A DNA stretch of 25,033 nt from Bacteroidota bacterium (GCA_016866375.1 VGMK01000008.1:1-25033), one strand, 5' to 3'; shown: positions 1-7,665, counted from the first letter of the stretch. Notes: a model not told the origin generated them from the sequence alone. Numbers and translations: made by a program.

Positions 1-152
1 TGGGTTCAGAAGAAAACGGTATCACACAAGATTTATTGAATTTAGCCGATGTTCGTGCAAAAATACCAATGGAGGGTGGCGTTTCTTCGTTAAATGTCGG
101 TGTGGCTACCGGTATGATACTCTATGAACGCCTAAGACAGCAACTGACTTAG
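1..152 (+). CDS. SpoU/TrmH-family RNA 2'-O-ribose methyltransferase, C-terminal end (5' cut by window edge)
   Basis: The first complete codon is at base 3 and the frame runs to TAG at 150-152, giving the last 49 residues of a protein whose start lies outside the window. The visible part contains GSEENGI, which fits SpoU motif 2, and VSSLNVGVATGMILYE, which fits motif 3 (SLNV-x-VA-x-G) of the knotted SPOUT/TrmH fold that binds S-adenosylmethionine. Members methylate ribose 2'-OH groups of rRNA or tRNA (RlmB, TrmH and relatives); the fragment cannot tell which RNA is the target. Its stop codon overlaps that of the convergent minus-strand HAD gene by 4 bp, so there is no room for a terminator between the two. 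Confidence 0.85.
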   Translation, partial: GSEENGITQDLLNLADVRAKIPMEGGVSSLNVGVATGMILYERLRQQLT

Positions 153-862
153 GAGTTAAAAATCGATATAACTTTTGGAACAAGTTCTTTCATGTGGATT
201 ATCTCATGTTCATATTTGTAACTATTTCGCCCATTTGGATTAAAAAAAATAGCTTTCATTCCGCTTTGGCTTGCACCGTGAATATCGGCATGGTAATCGT
301 CACCAATCATTACGGAATTTTCTGCCTTTGTCATTGCTCTACTTAGCGCGTAATGAAAAATTTCTGGATGAGGTTTGTTGAAACCAATTTCCTCAGAACA
401 AATAACCGCATCAAAAAATGAATCTAATCCGCAATTTTTTAATTTCACCACCTGTACCTCCCTAAAACCATTGGTAATAATATGGAGCTGAAATCCAATT
501 TCTTTCAATTCGCGAATGGCTTCGGAAACACCAGGAATGAGGTGTTTTTGGAGCGGCGACAATTGAACATAGGCGTCACCAAAACGCTTAATTATTTGCT
601 TGTCTTGGATGGCAAATTTTATCAACGAATTTTCAAAACGCGCATACCTCAAATCTTCCTTTGAAATCTGGCCTTTTCCGTAAGCCTCCCATAATTTCGC
701 GTTTTCCACTTTGTAAACGGCATAAAAAGAGTCAAAATCTTTGATTAATTGGAGAATTTTTTCTTCTTCAATTATTTGCTTGAGGGCGACAACAGAATTT
801 TTATCAAAATCCCAAATGGTTCTATCCAAGTCAAAAAATACATGCTTAGTTGAAAACGACAT
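149..862 (-). CDS. HAD-superfamily hydrolase, YjjG-like pyrimidine 5'-nucleotidase
   Basis: This 237-residue protein starts at an ATG and has all four HAD motifs: motif I DLDRT at 11-15 (nucleophile D11, acid/base D13), motif II ending IITNG (T130), motif III with K163 in FNKPHPEIF, and motif IV IGDDYHADI (D188, D189). The N-terminal FFDLDRTIWDFD and the helical cap between motifs I and II resemble the YjjG/YfnB group, which dephosphorylates nucleoside monophosphates, including non-canonical pyrimidine nucleotides. The start overlaps the end of the upstream membrane-protein gene by 17 bp, suggesting translational coupling. Lying behind upp, it could act in pyrimidine nucleotide turnover; that link is inference. 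Exact substrate is unknown, and phosphoglycolate phosphatase-like activity is an alternative. Confidence 0.85.
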   Translation of the reverse strand: MSFSTKHVFFDLDRTIWDFDKNSVVALKQIIEEEKILQLIKDFDSFYAVYKVENAKLWEAYGKGQISKEDLRYARFENSLIKFAIQDKQIIKRFGDAYVQLSPLQKHLIPGVSEAIRELKEIGFQLHIITNGFREVQVVKLKNCGLDSFFDAVICSEEIGFNKPHPEIFHYALSRAMTKAENSVMIGDDYHADIHGASQSGMKAIFFNPNGRNSYKYEHEIIHMKELVPKVISIFNS

Positions 863-1265
863 AGGCCAAAGTGGTCATGATGCTTGCATTAATAGCCATG
901 CCAATTAAAATGAGTAAAAATGTAGTTTTGTATTTACCATAAAATTTAGCGGTTATAATACTTCCAACGGGTATTGATAAAAAAAATGGTGCCCAAAAAC
1001 AAACGCCAATTTTGCCCGTATTTCTTTTTAATTTCACTATCAATTTGTTCGTTTTTGTATGAGTTTTTGCCCCTTCCTTCTTCTTCGTTTTTTTTAAAAA
1101 ATAATTCGCCGAAAAATAAAATAAACAAGAGCTAACTGATCCCCCGACAAATGCCGCCAAAAAAGATTCTAAATAAGAAAGGCCGAATGGTAAACCACCA
1201 AAAGGCGCGACGCTGAATTTAAATGTTGCAACAAAAAATACACTCCAAAATCCTGTCCAATTCAT
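846..1265 (-). CDS. Small four-helix membrane protein of unknown function
   Basis: This 139-residue protein is placed at the ATG at 1265-1263, one base after the upp stop codon. An in-frame TTG at 1283 inside upp would add six residues but is less likely. It shows about four hydrophobic segments (roughly 1-20, 30-52, 82-105 and 112-137). A very basic loop at about 54-80, rich in Lys and Thr, separates the two helical hairpins. Both hairpins carry Gly/Pro-rich turns, near APFGGLPFG and FFLSIPVGS, a little like small integral membrane proteins of the DedA or small-multidrug-export kind, but I cannot assign a family. It overlaps the HAD gene by 17 bp and abuts upp, so the three genes are probably co-translated. 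A transport role for pyrimidines or another small molecule would be speculation. Confidence 0.75.
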   Translation of the reverse strand: MNWTGFWSVFFVATFKFSVAPFGGLPFGLSYLESFLAAFVGGSVSSCLFYFSANYFLKKTKKKEGAKTHTKTNKLIVKLKRNTGKIGVCFWAPFFLSIPVGSIITAKFYGKYKTTFLLILIGMAINASIMTTLAYVVFN

Positions 1266-1266
1266 C

Positions 1267-1914
1267 TCATAATTTTTCTCCAAAAGCTAAATCACCAGCA
1301 TCTCCCAAACCGGGAACGATGTACGACTGAGCTGTTAGCTCATTATCTATAGCTCCGACAAAAATTTCTGTATTCATGGGTAAACATCGTTCGATTAACG
1401 CTATTGCATCTGGCGTTGCGATAGCAGAGGCAATAAAGACCTTTTTAGGTTTTCCCACCTTCAACATTGCCTGGTAAACTGTAACCATACTATTTCCTGT
1501 GGCTAACATTGGGTCGCTGATTATCCAAACTTTGTTGTCTAATTGTGGAGCGGCCATATACTCAACATAAATCTCAAATTCTTCCGGAGTAATGTGCTTT
1601 CGGTATGCAGAAATAAATGCACTTTCACATCCATCAAACACATTAAGAAGCCCATTATGCATGGCCAAGCCTGCCCTTAAAATTGTTGCCAGCACGGGTT
1701 TTTCGCTCAACTGATAGATTGGAGAAACGCCTAATGGCGTTTGTACCTCTACGGATAAATAGGGCAATTTTTTCGATAATTCATAGCCAATTACCTCGGC
1801 TATTCGCTCCATATTCCGACGAAACCGCATCGAATCTTTTTGAATGGACTCGTCTCTTATTTCAGCGATAAACTGACTAAAAATAGAAGGATTTTCACTC
1901 AGATTTGTAACCAT
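1267..1914 (-). CDS. upp: Uracil phosphoribosyltransferase
   Basis: Upp converts uracil and PRPP to UMP and diphosphate, the key step of uracil salvage in the cytoplasm. The 215-residue length is normal for the family. The PRPP-binding loop is visible as SDPMLATGNSM (about 133-143), and the C-terminal uracil-binding segment as YIVPGLGDAGDLAFG (about 198-212). ATILRAGLAM (about 76-85) matches the conserved flexible-loop region. The ATG at 1914 is only 4 nt after the TAG of the large secreted-protein gene, so it is either read from that transcript or from a promoter inside the upstream coding sequence. It is followed at 1 bp by the membrane-protein gene. Confidence 0.97.
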   Translation of the reverse strand: MVTNLSENPSIFSQFIAEIRDESIQKDSMRFRRNMERIAEVIGYELSKKLPYLSVEVQTPLGVSPIYQLSEKPVLATILRAGLAMHNGLLNVFDGCESAFISAYRKHITPEEFEIYVEYMAAPQLDNKVWIISDPMLATGNSMVTVYQAMLKVGKPKKVFIASAIATPDAIALIERCLPMNTEIFVGAIDNELTAQSYIVPGLGDAGDLAFGEKL

Positions 1915-1918
1915 AAGC

Positions 1919-4900
1919 CTAGAATTTTAAAAAAGGTTTTGAGTAAACCGATCCACCTGTTGAAATACGAACTAAATAGGTCCCCGACTTGTGGTTTGTT
2001 ATATCTACAAAAGACTCAGCAAAATTGGCTGTAGCATTCATTTTTTCGGAGTAAACAATTCTACCCGTAAGGTCAAGAATTTCCAAAATTGCATTGTTGT
2101 TTACAGCTCCGCTGACCTCAATGGTTGTAATTCCGCTTGTTGGATTTGGGAAGATGGCAATCTCGTGTTTCAACTCATTTTCAGGTACGTCCATCGTAAA
2201 GCCAACAGAGAAATCGTAACGGTGGTAGTTTCCAAAATCACCCGGGAAAAACTCGATGTAGCTTCCACCTACTAACCTCACACGCATGGATCCGTTTGTT
2301 TCTCCCTCCACCTGCGCTGAATACCAAAATGACAACCCATCGCTGTCTGAGTCCTCAATAATAATTGAATAACAACCTGGTGCCAGATTAAAGGTGTCTT
2401 TGTATTGTGTTTGATTGGTTAATTGTGTTCGCTCGAATATAACATTCCCCGCATGGTCTTGCAAGCGGTATTTATTTTCATTTGCCCTGTTATTGGTTGT
2501 TAGCCACACAAAGAAAGGTCCATCAATGCGCTCTGGTGAATCAAAGCGAACAGTTTTCATACTGTTTTGGCTATACTCATCGTTTCCTACACTTCCATTT
2601 ACGTCATGAACCCTTGCTTTGAACGTATTACTTCCATCCCAACCACCCCAAAAATTATAATCTGCAACTGGAATTTCAACGATTTCCTCCTCTAAAAATC
2701 CAAGATTTCCTGTCCAATCATATGAAATATTATTACCATAGGACACCCAGCACGTTATTTTACAAGATGTTAATGGATTAGCTCCTGTATTTTTCAAAAC
2801 CACTCTCGGATTGGCACACGTTGGATTCCATTTGCTGAAATACTCGTAATTGTTGGGGTTTAAAATTTCTTTAATAGCCGCATCATTTTGAAAATTTGGC
2901 GCTGAATACGAAATCAAATCAAATGCAGCGATGTAATTCCCTCCAGCCTGACCCGGATCATTTGCGGGCACTTGGTTAATCACATAATCCAATTCTACAC
3001 TATCCCCAGGGATTACGAAAGGAGTTAATTCAAATTCATATTCTTTTACTTGATCTCCCGGGCACCAGCCTTCGCGGGCATAAGGCCAGGTTCCTCCTTG
3101 TCCAATATTGGGATTATCACCACAATCCGTTGCTTCCCAAATATTCCAATTGAAACGAGAAATGCCATCCACTTTTAGTTGGTGATTATTAGGAACCCAT
3201 TCACAACATGCCATATTTCCCACTTGTCCATGACCAGACATTCTTGTTTTTATTTTGAAATTATCCGAAGTGTCGGACAGATGGATTTTCTTTGCTTGCA
3301 GGTCAATATTATTGGCCATATTCGCAAAACCATAGGATCTGAAATCCGACCAAATTGGCTCCCGTTTGTGTAAATCTCTTGGTGGAATTCCCTCAATAAA
3401 AGCAAATTTCAAATCCAATAATTCTTGCGTGTTGTGCGCAGCAAGGTCAACGGTATTTCGTAAATAGTCTTGGTAATCTGTTACATCGTATATCCACGCA
3501 AACCCATTAGGCCCCAAATCAAATTGAATTCCATATGGAGTTATGTACCGCGCAATCTCAACATCTTTAATAATCTCAAAAGGGGGATTGTAGTATGAAA
3601 TTTCCTCATTCAATAGCTGTTCTGTAGCTACGAAGGGTACTTGTGCCAGTATTTGATTATTTTCGTCGTACTCTATCGTATTTCCTTGAAGAGTGCCTAC
3701 ATAGGCATTCGTGATATCAAAATGTCTGTTAAGAGGTTGTTGCTCAAAAATTACTGTTCTGGGCTTAAGTCTTTTTTCTAAAACTGAAACATTTGTAGCC
3801 ATTGAATCCATTAAACCCTGTAGGAGAGAGATTACCGGTTTTTCGGAAGAAGCTTGAACACCGCAAAGAGCAGGCTCATCGAAACGAATCATGTTGTGTT
3901 CTGAAGGCATGAGCAGGTAATCATTTGCCGATTTATCGACGGCATAATTTTCATTGTCAAAATCGTAATACACGAGTAAATTATTCCAATTTGGATGGGT
4001 CGCATCGATTTTATTCAAATAATTGGATTGAATGGTTGCCGCTGAAAGTGCTGAGTTGTAGAAACGGAATTCGTCGATTTTTCCTTTCCATTTGAAGACT
4101 TGGTCAACATTTGCTCCTATAACAAATCTATGAATATAACCAATATTGCGTGTTTTATTGGTCCCCGAATGCCACAACGCACCGTTTTTGTAAATAAACA
4201 TTTCGCCTGTGCTTTGCTTTTTCACAAAGGCCCAATGGTTCCATGTATTGTCCATTTCAGCTGCAGACATTGTCTTACTAATTCGATCAAATCCAGAGGA
4301 AATCCCCGCATCAAAATAGATGTTATTATCACTCCACGGCATGTGAATATTGAGGATTCTATTGTTTAGCGTATCAAAAGCTTCCAGCAAAGTTGTGTTT
4401 GTTCCTGCTGTTCCATTTCCTTTTGCCCAAAATTCAACAGTTAACTCCTGTCCAACCGTAAAATCGGACAATTCAGTCATTGTAAAATTTGTTCCCGATA
4501 AATTCAAATACCCATTTCGATCTGGATAGGATAATGCTTGATTTCCAGCTACATTTTCCGTAGTAAAGACCAGACCGTTTGAAGATGGCTCATCAGATGC
4601 GTAATTAAATTCAATTATTAAATTACTTATTCCATCCCACGCAAAAGGTTGATAGAACAAAAATTCGTTTGCTCCAATTACAAGTGAATTTCCTGCATTT
4701 CTTGTTCTGTTGTACACTTCTAAAAATCCGGAAGTTTGGAAAGATGTTAATGTTGTCGCTGTTGTTGCTTTAATCGAAATTCGCGGACTCAACAACTGAC
4801 CGTTTGAACCAATATTCAAGATTTCCAACATCATTCCTTGAATATCTCCTGCTTGGATTCCGGCCGCAATCAATTCATTTGCTGTCAATAGTTGCTGAAA

Positions 4901-5377
4901 GTGTGAACCTTTGCTTGCCGTATTGAAAATTACCGATGAACTACTTGAACCTGAATTTAAAGGGGATGCGCTTAATCCGGAGGCGGTTCTCTCATGTTCT
5001 ATTCGCGTATAGGTGTCAAAAATGACATTAGGTGCTGGCGTATAATCTATGGTTCCGGGACTTGCCCAATTTGCCAAAAAACGATTTCCATCTTTGCGTA
5101 TTGAATCATAAATTCCAGTGTGATCAAAAACTCGTGTATAGGTCAAATAATCCCACTCTCCACAATTGTATTGATCCCACGTTGTTAATGGACTACATTT
5201 TAGTTTGTAATACATTAGTACTTTTTCAAAACGTTTGGTATTTAATTCTTGAGGGAAATTAAAATTTGCTCGACGTGTCGTAATTGAGTCAAATGTGAAT
5301 GTTTGAACCCATGTTGTATCTTGGGCTTGTGCAGGTAAAAATAAAAAGAGAAAACAAATAATAAGAATATGCTTCAT
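1919..5377 (-). CDS. Secreted peptide-N-glycosidase F-like protein with LamG insertion and type IX secretion sorting domain
   Basis: This 1152-residue protein (ATG at 5377) starts with a signal peptide (hydrophobic core, then PAQAQ at about 15-19). Residues about 20-125 resemble the start of the PNGase F catalytic region: FNFP, then two cysteines (C61, C72) before EWD, placing D76 at the position of catalytic Asp60. The fold then breaks; residues about 130-595 hold a linker region and a LamG/concanavalin-like domain (about 290-455). The PNGase F-like sequence resumes at RYITPYG and YDVTD, then SGHG, CCEW (E726 at the position of catalytic Glu206), and C752...GWCPG (770-774). The last 80 or so residues (from IAIFPNPTSG) are a type A T9SS sorting domain. 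It probably cleaves N-glycans from glycoproteins at the cell surface or outside the cell. The counterpart of PNGase F Glu118 is not recognisable, so activity is inferred rather than certain. Confidence 0.88.
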   Translation of the reverse strand: MKHILIICFLFLFLPAQAQDTTWVQTFTFDSITTRRANFNFPQELNTKRFEKVLMYYKLKCSPLTTWDQYNCGEWDYLTYTRVFDHTGIYDSIRKDGNRFLANWASPGTIDYTPAPNVIFDTYTRIEHERTASGLSASPLNSGSSSSSVIFNTASKGSHFQQLLTANELIAAGIQAGDIQGMMLEILNIGSNGQLLSPRISIKATTATTLTSFQTSGFLEVYNRTRNAGNSLVIGANEFLFYQPFAWDGISNLIIEFNYASDEPSSNGLVFTTENVAGNQALSYPDRNGYLNLSGTNFTMTELSDFTVGQELTVEFWAKGNGTAGTNTTLLEAFDTLNNRILNIHMPWSDNNIYFDAGISSGFDRISKTMSAAEMDNTWNHWAFVKKQSTGEMFIYKNGALWHSGTNKTRNIGYIHRFVIGANVDQVFKWKGKIDEFRFYNSALSAATIQSNYLNKIDATHPNWNNLLVYYDFDNENYAVDKSANDYLLMPSEHNMIRFDEPALCGVQASSEKPVISLLQGLMDSMATNVSVLEKRLKPRTVIFEQQPLNRHFDITNAYVGTLQGNTIEYDENNQILAQVPFVATEQLLNEEISYYNPPFEIIKDVEIARYITPYGIQFDLGPNGFAWIYDVTDYQDYLRNTVDLAAHNTQELLDLKFAFIEGIPPRDLHKREPIWSDFRSYGFANMANNIDLQAKKIHLSDTSDNFKIKTRMSGHGQVGNMACCEWVPNNHQLKVDGISRFNWNIWEATDCGDNPNIGQGGTWPYAREGWCPGDQVKEYEFELTPFVIPGDSVELDYVINQVPANDPGQAGGNYIAAFDLISYSAPNFQNDAAIKEILNPNNYEYFSKWNPTCANPRVVLKNTGANPLTSCKITCWVSYGNNISYDWTGNLGFLEEEIVEIPVADYNFWGGWDGSNTFKARVHDVNGSVGNDEYSQNSMKTVRFDSPERIDGPFFVWLTTNNRANENKYRLQDHAGNVIFERTQLTNQTQYKDTFNLAPGCYSIIIEDSDSDGLSFWYSAQVEGETNGSMRVRLVGGSYIEFFPGDFGNYHRYDFSVGFTMDVPENELKHEIAIFPNPTSGITTIEVSGAVNNNAILEILDLTGRIVYSEKMNATANFAESFVDITNHKSGTYLVRISTGGSVYSKPFLKF

Positions 5378-5392
5378 CACTCAGAGTTATAG

Positions 5393-5423
5393 CAAATGTA
5401 CCTTATTTTATTTGAAATATAAA
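5393..5423 (-). promoter_or_regulatory. Candidate Bacteroidetes-type promoter for the PNGase F-like gene
   Basis: On the minus strand TTTA (5423-5420) is followed, after exactly 19 nt, by TACATTTG (5400-5393). This fits the Bacteroidetes consensus TTTG-N19-TAnnTTTG with one mismatch in the -33 box. It lies 15 nt upstream of the ATG at 5377 and in the short gap after accD, so it could give the secreted-protein gene its own transcript, possibly continuing into upp. This is a pattern match only. Confidence 0.5.
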
Positions 5424-5429
5424 GTGAAT

Positions 5430-6275
5430 TTAGGACATGAAAAGTTCAATTGACATACCTAGCTTTTCTCGAATTTCGGTTCTGTCAATAATGTAATCTA
5501 GAAATCCATGTTCGAGTAAAAATTCTGATGTTTGAAATCCGTCCGGTAGGTCTCTCCCAATTGTTTCTTTCACCACACGCGGGCCAGCAAAACCAATCAA
5601 GGCGCCAGGTTCAGCGATATTGATATCACCAAGCATAGCAAAGGATGCCGTAACACCTCCTGTTGTGGGATCTGTTAAGTAGGAAATATACGGAAGTCCT
5701 GCGTCCGCCAATTGCCCTAATTTCCCAGAAACTTTTGCCATTTGCATAAGGGAATATCCAGCTTCCATCATGCGAGCACCTCCTGATTTAGAAATAATCA
5801 TAAACGGGGCTTTTATTTTCATGGCTTCATCTATTGCTCTTGCAATTTTTTCACCCATGACAGAACCCATTGAACCACCAATAAATCCAAAATCCATCGC
5901 TGATACAATAAAATCTCTACCTTGTAACTTTCCTTTTGCCGAGCGAATAGCATCTTTCAAACCAGATGTCTTTTGTGAAGACTTTATTCTATCTGAATAT
6001 TTCTTTGTATCCTCAAATTTCAGCGGATCTCCAGACGATAAAACCGCATCAAGTTCAGTATAGTTCCCTTCATCGAAGATCATTTTAAAATACTCCTCTG
6101 AGCCAATTCGCTCGTGGTGAGAACATCGCTCACAAACATAATTATGCTTTCTGAGGTCATCAGCTGTATACAGAGTTTTACAATTTGAACACCTGACCCA
6201 CAGCCCTTCGGGAGTTTCCTTCTTTTCGCTCGTAGATGTTGTAATTCCCTCTTTATTTCTCTTGAACCAACTCAT
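5430..6275 (-). CDS. accD: Acetyl-CoA carboxylase carboxyltransferase subunit beta
   Basis: AccD pairs with AccA to transfer the carboxyl group from biotin carboxyl carrier protein to acetyl-CoA, making malonyl-CoA for fatty-acid synthesis. The 281-residue length is typical. The N-terminal zinc ribbon is present (C29, C32, C48, C51). The crotonase-like fold shows GGSMGSVMGEKIARA, KSGGARMMEAGYSLMQMAK and, later, LIGFAGPRVVKETIG, which are conserved in bacterial AccD. Its ATG overlaps the TGA of the upstream aldolase gene in an ATGA arrangement (6272-6275), indicating translational coupling with fba. Confidence 0.97.
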   Translation of the reverse strand: MSWFKRNKEGITTSTSEKKETPEGLWVRCSNCKTLYTADDLRKHNYVCERCSHHERIGSEEYFKMIFDEGNYTELDAVLSSGDPLKFEDTKKYSDRIKSSQKTSGLKDAIRSAKGKLQGRDFIVSAMDFGFIGGSMGSVMGEKIARAIDEAMKIKAPFMIISKSGGARMMEAGYSLMQMAKVSGKLGQLADAGLPYISYLTDPTTGGVTASFAMLGDINIAEPGALIGFAGPRVVKETIGRDLPDGFQTSEFLLEHGFLDYIIDRTEIREKLGMSIELFMS

Positions 6276-7345
6276 TCTTTAATAGTTTGAATATTATTTA
6301 AATCTGAAAAACTTTGTTCCAAACGGTTGTTAAAAGTAATTTCTCCTTCACGTAACCATTTTCTCGGATCATAATATTTTTTGTTTGGAATATCTTCCCC
6401 CTCTGGATTTCCAATCTGTGTTAGCAAATAAGCTTCTTTACTGAGCATGTAATCTCTAACTCCCTCCGTAAAAGCAAATTGTAAGTCTGTGTCAATATTC
6501 ATTTTAATTACGCCATAATTAATTGCTTCCCTTATTTCCTCCAAACTTGAACCCGATCCACCATGAAAAACAAAATCAATTGGATTGGCGTGCGTTTGAA
6601 ACTTATGCCTGACGTAGTCTTGAGAATTTTTCAAAATAATGGGAGTCAATTTTACATTTCCTGGCTTATAAACCCCATGAACATTCCCAAAGGCAGCTGC
6701 AATCATGAATCTCGGAGAAACCTTACTCAACTCCTCATATGCGAAAGCAACTTCTTCTGGTTGGGTGTATAGTTTTGAATTGTCAACATCTGTATTATCG
6801 ACACCATCTTCTTCTCCTCCGGTGATTCCTAACTCAATTTCCAAAGTCATTCCGATTTTACTCATCCGGGTCAAATATTCCTTACACAATTCGATATTTT
6901 CCCCAATCGGTTCTTCTGACAGATCAATCATATGCGAGGAATAAAGTGGTTTTCCTTTTTGTTTGAAAAATTGTTCTCCTGCTTCCAATAATCCATCAAT
7001 CCAAGGCAATAATTTTTTAGCGCAATGATCTGTGTGTAAGATGACAGTTGCACCATACGCCTCAGCCATAGTATGGACATGTTTTGCGCCAGAAACACCT
7101 CCTAAAATGGCCGCCTTTTCTCCTTCATTTTTCAATCCTTTTCCTGCAAAATAGTGAGCCCCACCATTCGAAAATTGAATAATTACAGGGGCCTTAAGTC
7201 TTACTGCTGTTTCTAAAACTCCATTTACCGTACTTGTGCTGGATACATTTACTGCCGGCAATGCAAATTGATACTTTTTTGCATAAGCAAACAAACGCTG
7301 AACATCGTCACCAGTTACTACTCCCGGTTTTAAAAAGTTTTCCAT
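6272..7345 (-). CDS. fbaA: Class II fructose-bisphosphate aldolase
   Basis: This enzyme reversibly cleaves fructose 1,6-bisphosphate into dihydroxyacetone phosphate and glyceraldehyde 3-phosphate using zinc. With the ATG at 7345 it is 357 residues. The catalytic and metal positions then fall three residues before those of E. coli FbaA: D106 and H107 in HTDHCAKKLLPW, H223 in NVHGVYKPGN and H261 in FHGGSGSS. An upstream in-frame ATG at 7384 would add 13 residues, but it lies inside a perfect inverted repeat and lacks family similarity. The chosen ATG has a GGAG about 11 nt upstream. It overlaps accD by 4 bp. Confidence 0.95.
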   Translation of the reverse strand: MENFLKPGVVTGDDVQRLFAYAKKYQFALPAVNVSSTSTVNGVLETAVRLKAPVIIQFSNGGAHYFAGKGLKNEGEKAAILGGVSGAKHVHTMAEAYGATVILHTDHCAKKLLPWIDGLLEAGEQFFKQKGKPLYSSHMIDLSEEPIGENIELCKEYLTRMSKIGMTLEIELGITGGEEDGVDNTDVDNSKLYTQPEEVAFAYEELSKVSPRFMIAAAFGNVHGVYKPGNVKLTPIILKNSQDYVRHKFQTHANPIDFVFHGGSGSSLEEIREAINYGVIKMNIDTDLQFAFTEGVRDYMLSKEAYLLTQIGNPEGEDIPNKKYYDPRKWLREGEITFNNRLEQSFSDLNNIQTIKE

Positions 7346-7364
7346 GCTTTTTTTTGCTCCATGG

Positions 7365-7393
7365 TTCGATACAAAGTTAAGCATTGTATCGAA
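7365..7393 (-). promoter_or_regulatory. Perfect 10-bp inverted repeat overlapping a putative fbaA promoter
   Basis: TTCGATACAA (7365-7374) and TTGTATCGAA (7384-7393) form a perfect inverted repeat around a 9-bp spacer. Read on the minus strand, TAACTTTG (7379-7372) matches the Bacteroidetes -7 consensus TAnnTTTG and lies in the spacer and proximal arm. A start point about 6-8 nt further on would leave a leader of about 20 nt before the aldolase ATG at 7345. No good -33 box is seen at the usual distance (GCTT), as often happens at activator-dependent or regulated promoters. The repeat therefore looks more like a dimeric regulator's operator than an RNA hairpin. Confidence 0.5.
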
Positions 7394-7488
7394 AACATAA
7401 GCATCTCAGATAAATTAGTCAAATTACTTTCGTGTGAGCTGCAATAATTAGAATTATATGCCGTTATGACTTACATTAAACATTGCCT

Positions 7489-7638
7489 ATGGTTAATAAA
7501 TACCCAAAAAACATTAACAGAGAAATTAAAGAGTCGGAAAAACCAAGTTTTAAAAGCATTCAATTTTTGTTGAATTACAGCAAATCGTTGGAGCATAAAA
7601 AAGGGAAAAAGCAGTCCGTATTTTTATTTCAAAACTAA
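7489..7638 (+). CDS. Small (49-residue) basic protein, probably a conserved Bacteroidetes small protein
   Basis: An ATG at 7489 opens a 49-codon frame ending with TAA at 7636-7638, followed within 3 bp by a strong rho-independent terminator. The product is lysine-rich, with the core SIQFLLNYSKSLE at about 23-35. It recalls short Bacteroidetes proteins with an x-FILNYSKS-x motif and an aromatic or hydrophobic C terminus, a similarity drawn from memory and not from a search. No signal peptide or membrane segment is present. It is the only complete plus-strand gene in the window. The terminator directly behind it is the main evidence that it is transcribed. Function is unknown. Confidence 0.6.
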   Translation: MVNKYPKNINREIKESEKPSFKSIQFLLNYSKSLEHKKGKKQSVFLFQN

Positions 7639-7640
7639 CT

Positions 7641-7665
7641 AAAGCCTCGTCAAGAGGCTTTTTTT
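7641..7665 (+). terminator. Rho-independent terminator after the 49-codon gene
   Basis: AAAGCCTC (7641-7648), loop GTCAA and GAGGCTTT (7654-7661) form an 8-bp stem followed by a T run (7659-7665). The T tract is on the plus-strand side, so it mainly ends transcription of the small gene. It overlaps the stop codon of the convergent hydrolase gene; in the minus direction the T run after the stem is poor. Confidence 0.85.

Noticed and set aside
7346..7384. Upstream in-frame ATG giving a 370-residue aldolase
   Set aside because: The extra 13 residues have no similarity to class II aldolases and the codons fall in the inverted repeat and presumed promoter; ATG 7345 gives the family length and residue spacing.
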